Positions 59,801 through 62,994 of a stretch of 64,000 nt of DNA are shown in pieces. This stretch comes from Sebastes aleutianus (lineage: Eukaryota > Chordata > Actinopteri > Perciformes > Sebastidae). The position numbers and the translations under genes are program-made. The stretch is taken from contig CAKAKS010000067.1 in NCBI GenBank assembly GCA_916700875.1, positions 7,901,591 to 7,965,590 of the forward strand, written 5' to 3'. The notes beneath the pieces are model-generated. The model was not told the origin of the DNA, made no database searches, and was given only the letters and a program-made list of their open reading frames with translations. The first letter of the stretch is position 1. Each line of letters starts with the position of its first letter.

Positions 59801-62584
59801 CCAAATCACTAATAAATAACCAATACATCCAAACATCGTGATACAATTTGAGTGTTATTCGATCCTCCTTTTCCTCCTCTTTTCTCAGTTTTTTTTTTTT
59901 TTTCAAATTAAGTTCCTGGAATTGTTTTCAGTGTGAAGCGGCTGAGATGAATGTAGTATAAAAAGTCAAAGTATAGTTAATGTCATAAAAAAATCAGTCA
60001 TAGTATATCATGAAAATGTCATAAAAAGGCCATAATGTAATAGTATGTCATAAAAAATGTCAAAGTATAGTATGCCATAAGTGTCATAAAAATGTCAGAG
60101 TATACTATGCCATGAGAATTTTCAAAATATTGTATACTATATAAAGTCATAGTATAGCATGTCGTAAAAAAAGCCATAGTCTATCATAAAAAATATCTTA
60201 AAAAAGTCATAGTATTGGTTTCCATATGAAAGTCATAAAAAAGTCTTACAAAAAGCCATAGTATAATATGTAAAAAAAAAATCATAAAAAAGTCATAGTA
60301 TGGTATTTTAGAAAAAGTAATAAAAAAGCCTTAGTATCGTATGTCAAAAATCATAGAAAAGTTATAGTATATTATGTAGGAAAAAGTCATACTATAGGTA
60401 TGCCGGAAAATATCATAGTATAGTATGTTGAAAAATGTATTGAAAAAAGTCATAGTATAGTAGGTCGAACGCACCTTTATTATGCACATATTATTGTCAT
60501 ATGCACAACAATTACAGAGAAGCAGGTACTTAAAATCTTAGATCTCAGGCTCCCTTCAACAATGCTCATTAAAATAGTATAAAAGGACATAAAGACATAA
60601 AATAGTGCAAAGTTACAGTATAATCTAGGGAGTATATATAAAATAGTATATATTTGTGGTAGAGGGTAATTTGCAACATGAATAAACTTATGTAAACATG
60701 AATGTAGTTAATGTATACGTAATGAGAAGTAATAGTAGAAGATACATACATACATACATACGAACAAACATTAAGTAAAAATATAAAGTTAAAGGTACTG
60801 AGCTCAAAAGTTTCATGGCCTGTGGGATGAAGCTGTCTCTTGGCCTGGTGGTGCCAGACAGCAGGAGGAAGTTTTGGGCTGGTGATTGGGGTCCCTGATA
60901 ATCCTGTTGGCCTCCTTCCTTGACCGCTGGTTAGTAGAGATTCTCCATGGATGACAGCTCCGTCCCGGTGATGTGCTGAGCACGTTTCACCCTCTGTAGA
61001 GCCTCAAGGTTGGGAGTGTGCAACTGACATAACAGGCCGTGATGGAGCCAGTCAGGATACTCTAGAAGTTGCAGAATATCCTAAACTAAAAAAAAAGCCA
61101 TAGTACAGAATGTCCAAAGAGTGAAAGAAGTCATAGTATTGTATGGCGAAATTTTTTTTAAAAAAAAGTAATTGTAAAGTATGTCAAAAAAACATCATAG
61201 TATACTATGTCGAAAAAAGTCATAGTATTGTATGTCAAAAAAGTTTAAAAAGTCATAGTATAGCATGTGGAAAAGGGTAAAAAAAAAGTCATAGTATAGT
61301 ATGTCAAAAAAAAAGTAAATAAAAAGTATAGTTCGCCGAAAATATTTAAAAAAAGAACATAGTGTAATATGTTAAATAAAAGTCATAGTATAGTATTTCG
61401 AAAAAAGTCATGGTATAGTCTGTCAAAAAAAATGTCATAGTGTAGCATGTTGAAAAGAGTAAAAAAAAAAAAGTCATTGTATAGTATGCATTAAAAAAGT
61501 GTCATAAAAAGTCATGTATGTCATACAAAATGTCATTAAAAAAAATCATTAAACCGTCAGAGTATGTCCATCTCAACAAATGCAGGCAGCCTGTAATCCC
61601 CTGCTTTTTGGGTCACTTCCTGTAATTGGGTCAGATTATGTTCTCACTGCAATCGACAAGAGTACAATTACTGCGTTCACAATTGCCCAAACAAACCGCA
61701 CCAGAGTTCAATTAAAACTGACTAAATGTTGGCTCGGGAAAGAAGAGAGAAAAATATCCCCTGTGACTGATATATTATATCATTAGATTATTATTACTCG
61801 TGCACTCATGTATGCAGGATTTTACTGCTGTAGTTGGTTGAGGTGGAGCAAATTGTTTTTGTTTTTTTAATCTAATTATTTTCATTATGGCTTTATCTGC
61901 TGCTTATATTCTACATTAATCGATTGGTTTGTAAAAAATTCTGAAAATGGTTAGAAATGCCGTCACAATTACTAATAAATACTGTTCATGATTACATGAA
62001 GTACTGTGTGGAACTTGTGACTATAAATGGCATCCGTGCCTAAGCTACCCAGAGGCTCCATTTATAGAACTTTCATTATTCACACTCAAACTTTGTTTCT
62101 TCATTTGTCTTTCATTCAGTGATGAGCTGCAGGTGGCATTTAAAAAGTTATTAAAATGGGCTGAATTTGGCTGTGTAATCCATGCAAAGACAAACAAATG
62201 AATGCAGCTCAGTCCCCCCTCCCTCCCTACCAAATGAGTAACACTGTGGTGTCACATGAAACTCAAGTGACTCATTAAAGCGATTTTAAATGTCAACTTT
62301 CTCTCCTCTCTCACTACCACTGCAGGGAGCCTCAGCACCACTCCGTCCCTTACCACTACTACGAGCCACGTGGTCCAGATGAGTGCGCCATGTACATCTC
62401 TCATGAGCGTGGGCGGCGGGGCAGCCATCACCGCTTCATCACAGAGAAGAAGGTCTTCGCTAACTGGGCACGGACTTTTGACATCCACTTCTACCAGCCG
62501 GACTGGAGCCCCCCGCCTCTTCCAGCCAACCTGACGCTGGAGGGGACGGTCACAGCGGCGCCCCTGGTACCCCAGAACACGTGA
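4121..62584 (+). CDS. st6galnac5: Alpha-N-acetylgalactosaminide alpha-2,6-sialyltransferase 5 (GD1alpha synthase), five coding exons
   Basis: CDS = join(4121-4135, 5132-5344, 44100-44512, 57584-57691, 62326-62584), 335 residues plus TGA. Residues 1-8 form a short basic cytosolic tail and about 9-25 a hydrophobic signal anchor (type II Golgi membrane protein). About 26-79 is the stem. The L-sialylmotif runs from C85 to about S138, the S-motif from about 218 to 242 ([11 protein letters not shown]...NVYG), motif III is HYYE at 260-263, and the VS motif is H285-x4-E290. By family analogy C85 and C235 should form the L-S disulfide. N-glycosylation sequons lie at N26, N37, N151 and N318. The family transfers sialic acid from CMP-Neu5Ac in alpha-2,6 linkage to GalNAc; ST6GALNAC5 makes GD1alpha from GM1b. 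Assignment to type 5 rests on the MKTPM-RHGIAV start, the [13 protein letters not shown] segment and near-identical length (human about 336 aa, from memory). Unusual points are an extra residue at A118 and a longer proline-rich C-terminus. The a or b teleost copy cannot be decided here. Confidence 0.95.
4136..5131 (+). other. st6galnac5: Intron 1 of st6galnac5 (996 bp)
   Basis: Donor gtaaag at 4136; acceptor tttgtgtcag ending at 5131. Phase 0. The intron contains the roughly 190-bp tandem duplication listed separately. The remainder (about 4780-5110) shows no gene or recognisable repeat. Confidence 0.85.
4396..4775. repeat. Two-copy tandem duplication of about 190 bp in intron 1
   Basis: The segment from about 4396 is repeated from about 4589, an offset near 191 bp. 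Both copies share the run beginning gcataaat, then aagtgcatggat, a T tract, ttgtattaatgcatg, aatagatgcaaaaataaaaa, gtcaggagctgtttatctca and aaaggtcaatata. Copies differ by scattered substitutions and T-tract length. This suggests a fairly recent duplication. Confidence 0.9.
5132..5344 (+). CDS. st6galnac5: st6galnac5 coding exon 2 (signal anchor and stem, residues 6-76)
   Basis: Acceptor AG at 5130-5131; donor gtaagc at 5345. The 71 codons encode RHG, then the hydrophobic stretch [17 protein letters not shown] (residues 9-25), then a polar Arg-, Pro- and Asn-rich stem ending GIIDHK. Sequons NGS (26) and NDT (37) lie in the stem. An in-frame ATG at 5111 sits inside the intron and is not needed as a start, because exon 1 supplies the conserved N-terminus. 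The human protein has a polyglutamine run in the stem (from memory); this protein does not. Confidence 0.95.
5481..5531. repeat. Imperfect CA microsatellite
   Basis: Alternating CA interrupted by CG and TG steps, about 140 bp into intron 2. Confidence 0.9.
6121..6715. repeat. Minisatellite; regular 40-bp units from 6363
   Basis: The motif gcatcgctgtagtcatttt recurs with starts at 6363, 6397, 6437, 6477, 6517, 6557, 6597, 6637 and 6677. Spacing is exactly 40 bp after one 34-bp first unit. Upstream, 6121-6362 holds older, more diverged, shorter units built from tctctttgtagt and gttttgcat. The regular part therefore looks like a secondary expansion from an older array. Confidence 0.93.
6716..8040. 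other. Intron 2 stretch without recognised elements
   Basis: Mixed-composition unique DNA with no coding frame of note and no repeat that I recognise. Confidence 0.5.
8047..8235. repeat. Possible hAT remnant (AGGGCTGCAAAATTAAT end)
   Basis: Begins with agggctgcaaaattaatg, close to the terminus of the element at 28673-28919. The other end is not found, so this is probably a truncated relic. Confidence 0.4.
8608..9235 (+). mobile_element. Non-autonomous hAT element, family A, complete copy (628 bp)
   Basis: Starts TAGGGCTGTCAATCG and ends CTCACAGCCCTA, flanked by a perfect 8-bp target duplication GTTTAGAT (8600-8607 and 9236-9243), diagnostic of hAT-type insertion. There is no transposase. 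Best-preserved of eight family members in the window. Contains a perfect AGGTCA-G-AGGTCA at 9016-9028. Confidence 0.92.
9244..10610. other. Intron 2 stretch without recognised elements
   Basis: No gene or clear repeat. The part at about 9600-9900 is less AT-biased than its surroundings and might hold conserved non-coding sequence, which cannot be tested here. Confidence 0.45.
10617..10840. repeat. Purine-rich (GA-rich) tract
   Basis: The + strand is almost all A and G for about 220 bases (for example aggaggaggaggga and gagaagaggac). Low-complexity; open frames on the opposite strand here are compositional. Confidence 0.8.
11152..11455 (-). mobile_element. TTAA-flanked MITE, family D, partial copy
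   Basis: Starts at TTAA (11152-11155) with a cacagtgtgtaacatttagg terminus. It matches, in reverse orientation, the full copy at 39710-40214, including the ctgggctactgtaga region. It breaks off near 11455, next to an L2-type tail. Contains a short (ATGT)n run at 11213-11233. Confidence 0.75.
11460..11600 (+). mobile_element. 3' tail of an L2-type (Maui-like) LINE
   Basis: Contains gacctgtccagggtgtacct, gggatcggctccagccccca and gataagcggttacagataat, followed by a short GATG-rich terminus. This is the familiar 3' end of fish L2-type retroposons. Only the 3' end is present, as expected from a 5'-truncated insertion. Confidence 0.8.
11700..11880. repeat. hAT remnant with one terminus
   Basis: Contains gccatgataattgtg and ends with ctgatagccctag, similar to the right end of the 28673-28919 element. 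The left end is not recognised. Confidence 0.4.
11886..12236. mobile_element. TTAA-flanked MITE, family E (351 bp)
   Basis: Termini TTAAAGGCCCTGACACACCA and the reverse complement of TTGGTGTGTCTGGGCCTTAA, with TTAA at both borders (11886-11889, 12233-12236). No coding capacity. Single copy in this window. Confidence 0.85.
12360..12870 (+). repeat. Interspersed repeat, family F (GCTAACATGCTGATG / TGGACCAAAGTGGTGGAC)
   Basis: Contains acaatgctaacatgctgatg, catcatcttagtttagc, repeated variants of gaccatgaat with atggcaatctgtcc, and tctggaccaaagtggtggac. The same blocks recur at about 53740-55070 (reverse) and 56100-56520. A common fish repeat by memory; class not assigned. Confidence 0.75.
12871..13249. 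other. Intron 2 unique stretch
   Basis: About 380 bp between repeats, with no gene or repeat recognised. Confidence 0.4.
14200..14270 (+). repeat. Degenerate tRNA-like (SINE head) fragment
   Basis: Has an A-box-like tagctcagttggtagagc and a weak B-box-like gggtttgattgtgg about 35 bases later. The acceptor stem does not pair, so a functional tRNA is unlikely. A relic of a tRNA-derived SINE or tRNA pseudogene. Confidence 0.5.
14311..14690 (+). pseudogene. Tc1-like transposon, 5' fragment with transposase N-terminus
   Basis: Begins CACCGATCAGCCAAAACATT directly after a TA step, as Tc1 elements do. An ATG at 14451 opens [20 protein letters not shown], then [20 protein letters not shown]: the paired-like helix-turn-helix DNA-binding domain. 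The frame shifts near 14615-14635 (stop at 14634). The next recognisable residues, [20 protein letters not shown], are in another frame. The sequence then jumps into a family B MITE, so the catalytic DDE domain is missing. Confidence 0.88.
14686..15128 (-). mobile_element. TTAA MITE family B, truncated copy
   Basis: Matches the copy at 54258-54904 from the gagctggagtctgcc region through the right terminus tgcctactgcagctttaa (TTAA 15125-15128). Its left part is replaced by the Tc1 fragment; the join lies at or near a shared agagctggag. Confidence 0.8.
15177..16180. other. Intron 2 stretch with a short TG run and a poly-G tract
   Basis: A (TG)n-like run lies near 15188-15203 and a G-rich tract at about 15507-15550. 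The rest, including 15690-15960, is of mixed composition with no gene; open frames here look compositional. Confidence 0.45.
16181..16911 (+). mobile_element. Non-autonomous hAT element, CACCGATCC / ATCGGTATCGG family (731 bp)
   Basis: Starts TAGGGACGCGCCGATCCGAT and ends ATCGAGCCATCTCTA, with a perfect 8-bp target duplication GAGGAAAC on both sides (16173-16180 and 16912-16919). Subterminal regions are full of ggtatcgg motifs. It carries a nested GTAAAAGTA-type fragment at about 16475-16800. A second copy is at 49140-49655. Confidence 0.9.
16475..16800 (+). repeat. GTAAAAGTA-family fragment nested in the 16181-16911 hAT
   Basis: aagtaaaagtcctgcatttg, ctcaagtaaaagtac, aaaagtactcattatgcaga and gggtagtttaatg follow in the order seen in the 13250 and 27566 copies. 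It must be younger than, or have arrived with, the surrounding hAT. Confidence 0.75.
16920..18080. other. Intron 2 stretch without recognised elements
   Basis: No gene or known repeat; 17350-18000 is AT-rich. Confidence 0.45.
18085..18310 (+). pseudogene. Tc1-like transposase C-terminal relic
   Basis: In one frame it reads [17 protein letters not shown], the block around the third acidic residue of the Tc1 DDE domain. After in-frame stops and a shift it reads RLVESVP and [10 protein letters not shown], the usual Tc1 C-terminus. Only this end of the element is present and it is broken by stops. Confidence 0.8.
18311..18944. other. Intron 2 stretch, possible old repeat
   Basis: Contains ttacacctggttttaaaatg (near 18428) and an inversely similar aaatgccaggtgtaaaggggg at 19490, which may be two ends of an older element interrupted by the family C MITE. 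Not firm. Confidence 0.3.
18945..19423. mobile_element. TTAA-flanked MITE, family C, diverged copy (479 bp)
   Basis: TTAA at 18945-18948 and 19420-19423, with termini TTAAAGAGGACCTATTTATA and the reverse complement of ATAGTTCCTCTTTAA. Internal blocks (ttgggtttgtactagaacat, gatgctttaatgtt) match the copy at 50222-50701. Confidence 0.82.
19424..20699. other. Intron 2 stretch without firm elements
   Basis: Unique-looking DNA; no gene or repeat with clear ends. Confidence 0.4.
20700..21355. mobile_element. DNA transposon-like MITE with 16-bp perfect inverted ends
   Basis: GGCTGTATTCGAAACC at 20700-20715 is exactly reverse-complemented at 21340-21355. CGC immediately flanks both ends (20697-20699 and 21356-21358), a possible 3-bp target duplication. 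Subterminal DNA is rich in tactgta, agtatgc and gtagtatg words. No transposase. Superfamily not assigned; a 3-bp duplication would fit a Harbinger-like element, although its usual target is TWA. Confidence 0.8.
21359..22504. other. Intron 2 stretch without recognised elements
   Basis: Several short open frames on both strands overlap one another and none resembles a protein family. No clear repeat ends. Confidence 0.4.
22505..23152 (+). mobile_element. hAT family A copy, right end lost
   Basis: Starts TAGGGCTGTCAATCGATTAA at 22505 and follows the 8608-9235 copy through gagcccgctacaacct. It lacks the terminal inverted repeat on the right. Perfect AGGTCA-G-AGGTCA at 22944-22956. Confidence 0.85.
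23153..25650. other. Intron 2 stretch without recognised elements
   Basis: About 2.5 kb with no coding frame of note. 24950-25090, with paired aagatga and gatgatgat words and several ATTA cores, is a weak conserved non-coding candidate. Confidence 0.4.
25651..26260 (-). mobile_element. hAT family A, complete copy in reverse orientation (610 bp)
   Basis: Bounded by TAGGGCTGTCAAAG and ATTGACAGCCCTA, with flanks ATAAGAAC (25643-25650) and ATAAGAAG (26261-26268): an 8-bp target duplication with one mismatch. The DR1 motif is on the minus strand at 25895-25907. Confidence 0.9.
26269..26800. repeat. Probable interspersed repeat ending GAATGCAGGTTTAAGGCACTTC
   Basis: Contains gccgtcgccatgttg, caatcacaaggtagccccgc, gagtcgccccctgctggcta and gaatgcaggtttaaggcact. 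I recall this arrangement as a common fish repeat, but there is no second copy in the window to prove it. Confidence 0.45.
26801..27565. other. Intron 2 stretch with an ATT microsatellite
   Basis: (ATT)n at 27515-27540. 27120-27360 is unremarkable unique DNA of balanced composition, a possible conserved non-coding segment. Confidence 0.4.
27877..28996 (+). mobile_element. hAT-like element with CAGNGGTTCCCAACC ends, middle layer of the nest
   Basis: Left end CAGCGGTTCCCAACCTAGGG; right end reads ggggccacaagccagaaggt and then ttagtaaccactg, a diverged inverted copy. It splits the 27566-29221 element and is itself split by 28673-28919. No coding capacity. Confidence 0.75.
28673..28919 (+). mobile_element. 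Short hAT MITE, TAGGGCTGCACAATTATT family (247 bp), inner layer
   Basis: Starts TAGGGCTGCACAATTATTGG and ends CCATAATTGTGCAGCCCTA. Flanks ATTCACAT (28665-28672) and AGTCACAT (28920-28927) form an 8-bp duplication with one mismatch. Subterminal aatcgtgatcacgatt is itself palindromic. Confidence 0.88.
29222..31866. other. Intron 2 stretch with CA and CT low-complexity tracts
   Basis: CA repeat at 29357-29406 (pure from 29377) and a C/T-rich tract at about 30455-30650, whose opposite-strand open frames rich in Arg and Glu are compositional. 29880-30360 is richer in G+C than its surroundings; its open frames have no recognisable domain. Confidence 0.5.
29357..29406. repeat. CA microsatellite
   Basis: Pure alternating CA from 29377 to 29405, with interrupted repeats before it. 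Confidence 0.95.
31867..31995 (+). repeat. hAT-like terminus fragment (TAGGACTGTCCTCGACC)
   Basis: taggactgtcctcgaccaaa, then ttagttgactaac and gtcgactaatcgac, resemble the ends of a common fish hAT family. A possible continuation (ttaatcgacatct) lies after the LINE fragment at about 32870, so the LINE may have landed inside it. Confidence 0.5.
32042..32815 (-). pseudogene. L2/CR1-group LINE reverse transcriptase, partial and inactive
   Basis: The 247-codon open frame (32785 down to 32042) continues upstream in frame as LILFSLY, without an ATG. It contains the RT box as [26 protein letters not shown], the thumb-like region [20 protein letters not shown] and [17 protein letters not shown]: the 3' half of a non-LTR retrotransposon ORF2. 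The catalytic YADD box reads YAED, replacing the first of the two key aspartates. The endonuclease and 5' RT parts are absent. Confidence 0.88.
33451..33896 (+). mobile_element. hAT family A, 5'-truncated copy
   Basis: Begins within the element at caacaggcaacaacagctgt and runs through the conserved core. Its degraded right end reads actctcacagctctac near 33880-33896. Perfect AGGTCA-G-AGGTCA at 33598-33610. Confidence 0.8.
34752..34822. repeat. (CA)30 microsatellite followed by (CG)5
   Basis: Sixty-one uninterrupted CA bases run directly into CGCGCGCGCGC at 34812-34822. Alternating purine-pyrimidine over about 70 bp. Confidence 0.97.
35631..35656. repeat. (TTC)n microsatellite
   Basis: Uninterrupted cttcttctt repeats of about 26 bases inside a longer C/T-rich stretch that reaches about 35720. 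Confidence 0.9.
35914..36767 (+). mobile_element. hAT element of the TAGGGCTGNNCAATTAAT family, host of a family A insert
   Basis: Left end TAGGGCTGTGCAATTAATCG; right end gccataatcaagcagcccta. Flanks CTTATATA (35906-35913) and CTTATATG (36768-36775) form an 8-bp duplication with one mismatch. A family A copy occupies about 36028-36535. Confidence 0.85.
36028..36535 (-). mobile_element. hAT family A copy, left end lost, nested
   Basis: Runs in reverse from ATCGATGACAGCCCTA (ends 36535) to gaattttggcgagg near 36028. It lacks one terminus. DR1 motif on the minus strand at 36073-36085. Confidence 0.85.
36776..38280. other. Intron 2 stretch of higher G+C without a supported gene
   Basis: The 171-codon open frame at 37602-38117 has no recognisable domain, and other frames are open over the same bases, so it is not called. 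37330-37560 is balanced, unique DNA. Confidence 0.45.
38285..38378 (-). repeat. hAT remnant, TAGGGCTGCAACTA family
   Basis: tctgatatttagagaccaaa, agattaatgaac, gaaaataatcgacgg and aatagttagtggcagc are the reverse of one end of the family seen around 42077-43075. The outer terminus is degraded. Confidence 0.6.
38745..39709 (+). repeat. Diverged GTAAAAGTA-family DNA
   Basis: Shares tacttaaa, aacagtaaaagtgctc and cagctgt/caatagctgtcaaatgaatg blocks with other copies. Much of the middle is unrecognisable, and the right end is cut by the family D MITE. Confidence 0.45.
39710..40214 (+). mobile_element. TTAA-flanked MITE, family D, full length (505 bp)
   Basis: TTAA at 39710-39713 and 40211-40214. 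Left end TTAAAGGATCAGTGTGTAGG, right end reverse complement of TGTTACACCAGCTACCTTTAA. Contains tatctagtggtgaggttgca, which I recall as a common teleost repeat. A partial reverse copy is at 11152-11455. Confidence 0.85.
40215..42076. other. Intron 2 unique stretch; conserved non-coding candidate at 40580-41100
   Basis: 40580-41100 is repeat-free, of balanced composition, and has clusters of homeodomain-like cores (tttaattatgatc, gcattaatgat, cccattaatcatt). No coding frame. Whether it is conserved cannot be told here. A CA repeat lies at 41731-41771. Confidence 0.4.
41731..41771. repeat. CA microsatellite
   Basis: Pure CA for 35 bases (41731-41765), then one CG interruption. Confidence 0.95.
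42077..43075 (+). mobile_element. hAT remnant, TAGGGCTGCAACTA family, host of a family A insert
   Basis: Left part taaggctgcaactattattt plus aatctgtcaactattttcta. After the insert come aaaatgtcagaaaatgaaaa, attgtccaagt, aaatattcagtttatt and gaaatgattaattgatta. The order fits one old element interrupted at 42137-42828. The right terminus is eroded. Confidence 0.7.
42137..42828 (+). mobile_element. hAT family A copy, nearly complete, nested
   Basis: Left end altered (TTGAGCTGTCAATG); right end TTTGACAGCCCTA intact. Flanks ATTTTGAT and ATTTGAAT are a degraded 8-bp duplication. This is the only copy in which the DR1 has collapsed to a single AGGTCA (42559-42564), by loss of 7 bp. Confidence 0.82.
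43076..44099. other. Distal end of intron 2 without recognised elements
   Basis: AT-rich unique DNA leading to the exon 3 acceptor. Confidence 0.5.
44100..44512 (+). CDS. st6galnac5: st6galnac5 coding exon 3 (L-sialylmotif, residues 77-214)
   Basis: Begins PPRMHC after acceptor AG at 44098-44099 and ends in GKD plus two bases of an Arg codon, before donor gtgagg at 44513 (phase 2). It holds the whole L-sialylmotif: C85, the S90-S91-G92 turn, [14 protein letters not shown], and RVIAHSS ending at 138. [13 protein letters not shown] and the [13 protein letters not shown] block follow. Compared with the usual APT-x-GY pattern there are two residues (A118, R119) between T117 and G120. The exon is strikingly GC-rich against AT-rich surroundings. 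The 142-codon open frame on the opposite strand is a by-product of this composition. Confidence 0.97.
44870..45900. mobile_element. TTAA-flanked MITE, family G, host of a nested insert
   Basis: Left end TTAAAGGTGCTCTATAAGAT; right end is the reverse complement of TATTTAGCACCTTCAA. It sits in a remnant of the TAGGGCTGCAACTA family (tagacattttattgac before it, ttgacagattaaccg after it) and is itself split by 45029-45777. Confidence 0.72.
45029..45777. mobile_element. MITE with CATGCTTGCCAACC ends (749 bp), nested
   Basis: CATGCTTGCCAACC at the left and GGTTGGCAAGTATG at the right are inverted with one mismatch. Flanks CACCTAGG and TCCCCAGG are a doubtful 8-bp duplication. Open frames inside (100 and 118 codons on opposite strands) are not transposases. 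Confidence 0.72.
45946..47035. other. Intron 3 stretch without recognised elements
   Basis: AT-rich unique DNA; no gene. Confidence 0.45.
47036..47237. mobile_element. Short MITE with TTACACGGC ends and an internal 20-bp triplication (202 bp)
   Basis: Ends TTACACGGC and GCCGTGTAA are perfectly inverted. Inside, catagcaacggtctgctata is repeated three times (47113-47172; the first unit has one change). ACGGTCTGCTA and TAGCAGACCGT then form an 11-bp perfect stem with an 8-base loop. Confidence 0.85.
47355..47540 (+). mobile_element. hAT family A, internally deleted and truncated copy
   Basis: aagggctgtcaatcaaatca joins directly to the conserved core aagtgggcatgcctg and stops at gtggagcgttgg. 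Perfect AGGTCA-G-AGGTCA at 47459-47471. Confidence 0.82.
47541..49139. other. Intron 3 stretch with a CA repeat
   Basis: CA microsatellite at 47774-47806. 48180-48440 is balanced unique DNA and a possible conserved non-coding segment; the rest is AT-rich. Confidence 0.45.
47774..47806. repeat. (CA)16 microsatellite
   Basis: Thirty-three uninterrupted bases of CA repeat. Confidence 0.95.
49140..49655 (+). mobile_element. Non-autonomous hAT element, GGGATGCACCGAT family (516 bp)
   Basis: Starts AAGGGATGCACCGATACCGG and ends GTCGGATCGGTGAATCCCTA. Perfect 8-bp target duplication GCTTTGCC on both sides (49132-49139, 49656-49663). Shares the ggtatcgg-rich subtermini of the 16181-16911 copy. Confidence 0.92.
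49664..50221. other. Intron 3 stretch with a solo TTAAAGGGGACC-type terminus
   Basis: aataggtcccctttaaagg at about 49884-49902 resembles the right end of a family C-like MITE, but no partner end is obvious within 500 bp. The rest is unique. Confidence 0.35.
50222..50701. mobile_element. TTAA-flanked MITE, family C, well-preserved copy (480 bp)
   Basis: TTAAAGGGGACATATCA at 50222-50238 is perfectly inverted at 50685-50701 (17 bp). TTAA lies at both ends. The internal block ttgggtttctactagaacat is shared with 18945-19423. Confidence 0.92.
50702..51449. other. Intron 3 stretch without recognised elements
   Basis: AT-rich unique DNA; no gene. Confidence 0.45.
51450..52024 (+). mobile_element. 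hAT family A copy, left end degraded
   Basis: Left end ttgtctgtcaatcaattaga; right end ttttgacagcccta intact at 52024. There is an internal deletion around 51668-51685, where the tgactatgacttgcccc block is missing. Perfect AGGTCA-G-AGGTCA at 51736-51748. Confidence 0.85.
52025..53700. other. Intron 3 stretch without recognised elements
   Basis: Unique DNA with short unrelated open frames only. Confidence 0.45.
53740..55080 (-). repeat. Interspersed repeat family F, reverse copy split by a MITE
   Basis: Reverse-strand versions of the family F blocks: ttggtccaccactttgttcc, ttggatggattgcagtgaca and, after the insert, cctcagctgtactt and gttagcatgctaaacta. Interrupted by the TTAA MITE at 54258-54904. 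Confidence 0.7.
54258..54904 (-). mobile_element. TTAA-flanked MITE, family B, full-length copy (647 bp)
   Basis: TTAA at 54258-54261 and 54901-54904; termini TTAAAGCTGCAGTGGTTAGA and the reverse complement of TGCCTACTGAAGCTTTAA. Opposite orientation to the 2936-3579 copy, with closely similar interior (tgtgacacggcagccatgtt). Confidence 0.85.
55081..56100. other. Intron 3 stretch without recognised elements
   Basis: Unique DNA; no gene. Confidence 0.45.
56100..56520 (+). repeat. Interspersed repeat family F, partial copy
   Basis: catcatcttagtttagtgtg, gtcaggattcatcctctgag, tagcaatctgtccaatagta and ctggaccaaagtggtggacg match the 12360-12870 copy. Confidence 0.75.
56521..57540. other. Distal intron 3 without recognised elements
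   Basis: AT-rich unique DNA leading to the exon 4 polypyrimidine tract. Confidence 0.45.
57584..57691 (+). CDS. st6galnac5: st6galnac5 coding exon 4 (S-sialylmotif, residues 214-250)
   Basis: The 108-bp exon, phase 2 on both sides, encodes [14 protein letters not shown] followed by [21 protein letters not shown]. This is the S-sialylmotif, which contacts both donor and acceptor in this family. C235 is the expected disulfide partner of C85. The donor gtgaga at 57692 is strong. Omitting the exon would keep the frame but remove the S-motif. Confidence 0.96.
58310..58990 (+). repeat. Very diverged member of the 13250-15168 hAT family
   Basis: aatgtcaacttttcgtgagc and agtttaagaagtaggttttt followed by tcttaacccatca correspond to gtcaacttttcatgagctca and cttaagaagtaggagatttt at 13400-13530. 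No ends found. Confidence 0.5.
60470..61090. mobile_element. Interspersed repeat inserted within the tandem array
   Basis: Contains attattgtcatatgcacaac, gtttcatggcctgtgggatg, aagctgtctcttggcctggt, cctgataatcctgttggcct and ggccgtgatggagccagtca. I recall this block as a common dispersed fish repeat, class not assigned. Array units flank both sides. No clear terminal repeats or target duplication. Confidence 0.6.
60743..60763. repeat. Short (ACAT)n microsatellite
   Basis: Four to five tandem acat units inside the inserted repeat. Confidence 0.8.
61780..61970 (+). repeat. Small fragments of two hAT-type families
   Basis: gctgtagttggttgaggtgg matches the GTAAAAGTA family. ttaatcgattggtttgtaaa with ttctgaaaatgg matches the TAGGGCTGCAACTA family. 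Confidence 0.5.
62326..62584 (+). CDS. st6galnac5: st6galnac5 coding exon 5 (motif III, VS motif, C-terminus, stop)
   Basis: Completes R250 and runs to TGA at 62582-62584. It has motif III (HYYE, 260-263), the GPDEC block and the VS motif in HHRFITEK, where H285 is the likely catalytic base by family analogy. [17 protein letters not shown] follows. After W310 come 25 residues rich in Pro, Leu and Thr with a sequon at N318. The human tail is shorter, about 16 residues after the same Trp (from memory). Confidence 0.96.
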
Positions 62585-62960
62585 CCTGTGTTTGGGGGTG
62601 AAGAAAATGCTTTAGAGATTCATCTACGAAAGACAGAAAGAGGATGGGGAACATTTGCATTCAGGGCTGCTGGACCCTTATTAACAGAGAGGATAAAACA
62701 TGAAGCAGGCGAGAAAAATAGTGAACCACAGATGAAGACTGAGTCTTGTTGATCCTGCTGGACATTTGTTATGAACATTTCTCCAGCTCCACCACTGCAT
62801 CTCCAGCAGTGTACTCTTGTTTACTGAGCTGAACCAGTTCAAAGTTGTACATCCCCTTGTACAACCTTGTAAAGTGAGTTTATACAAGGAGGCAACATCA
62901 TTACACACTCCACTCTCAATGCATGCATGCAGTGTCTTACTGTGGATTGTCTTTGTATGG

Positions 62961-62994
<34 letters not shown>

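Larger units (their letters stand above)
59945..61560. repeat. AT-rich tandem array (AAAGTCATAGTATAGTATGTC units), interrupted
   Basis: Dozens of diverged units combining gtcatagtatagtatgtc with a variable poly-A run (aaaaaa), each roughly 25-40 bp. The array is split in two by non-repetitive sequence at about 60470-61090. Unit order is irregular, as in an old array. Confidence 0.9.
57692..62325 (+). other. st6galnac5: Intron 4 of st6galnac5 (4,634 bp, phase 2)
   Basis: Donor gtgaga at 57692; acceptor accactgcag ending at 62325, with a C/T-rich tract before it. The first half is AT-rich and includes a diverged repeat near 58310-58990. The second half is dominated by the AT-rich tandem array at about 59945-61560. 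Confidence 0.9.
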
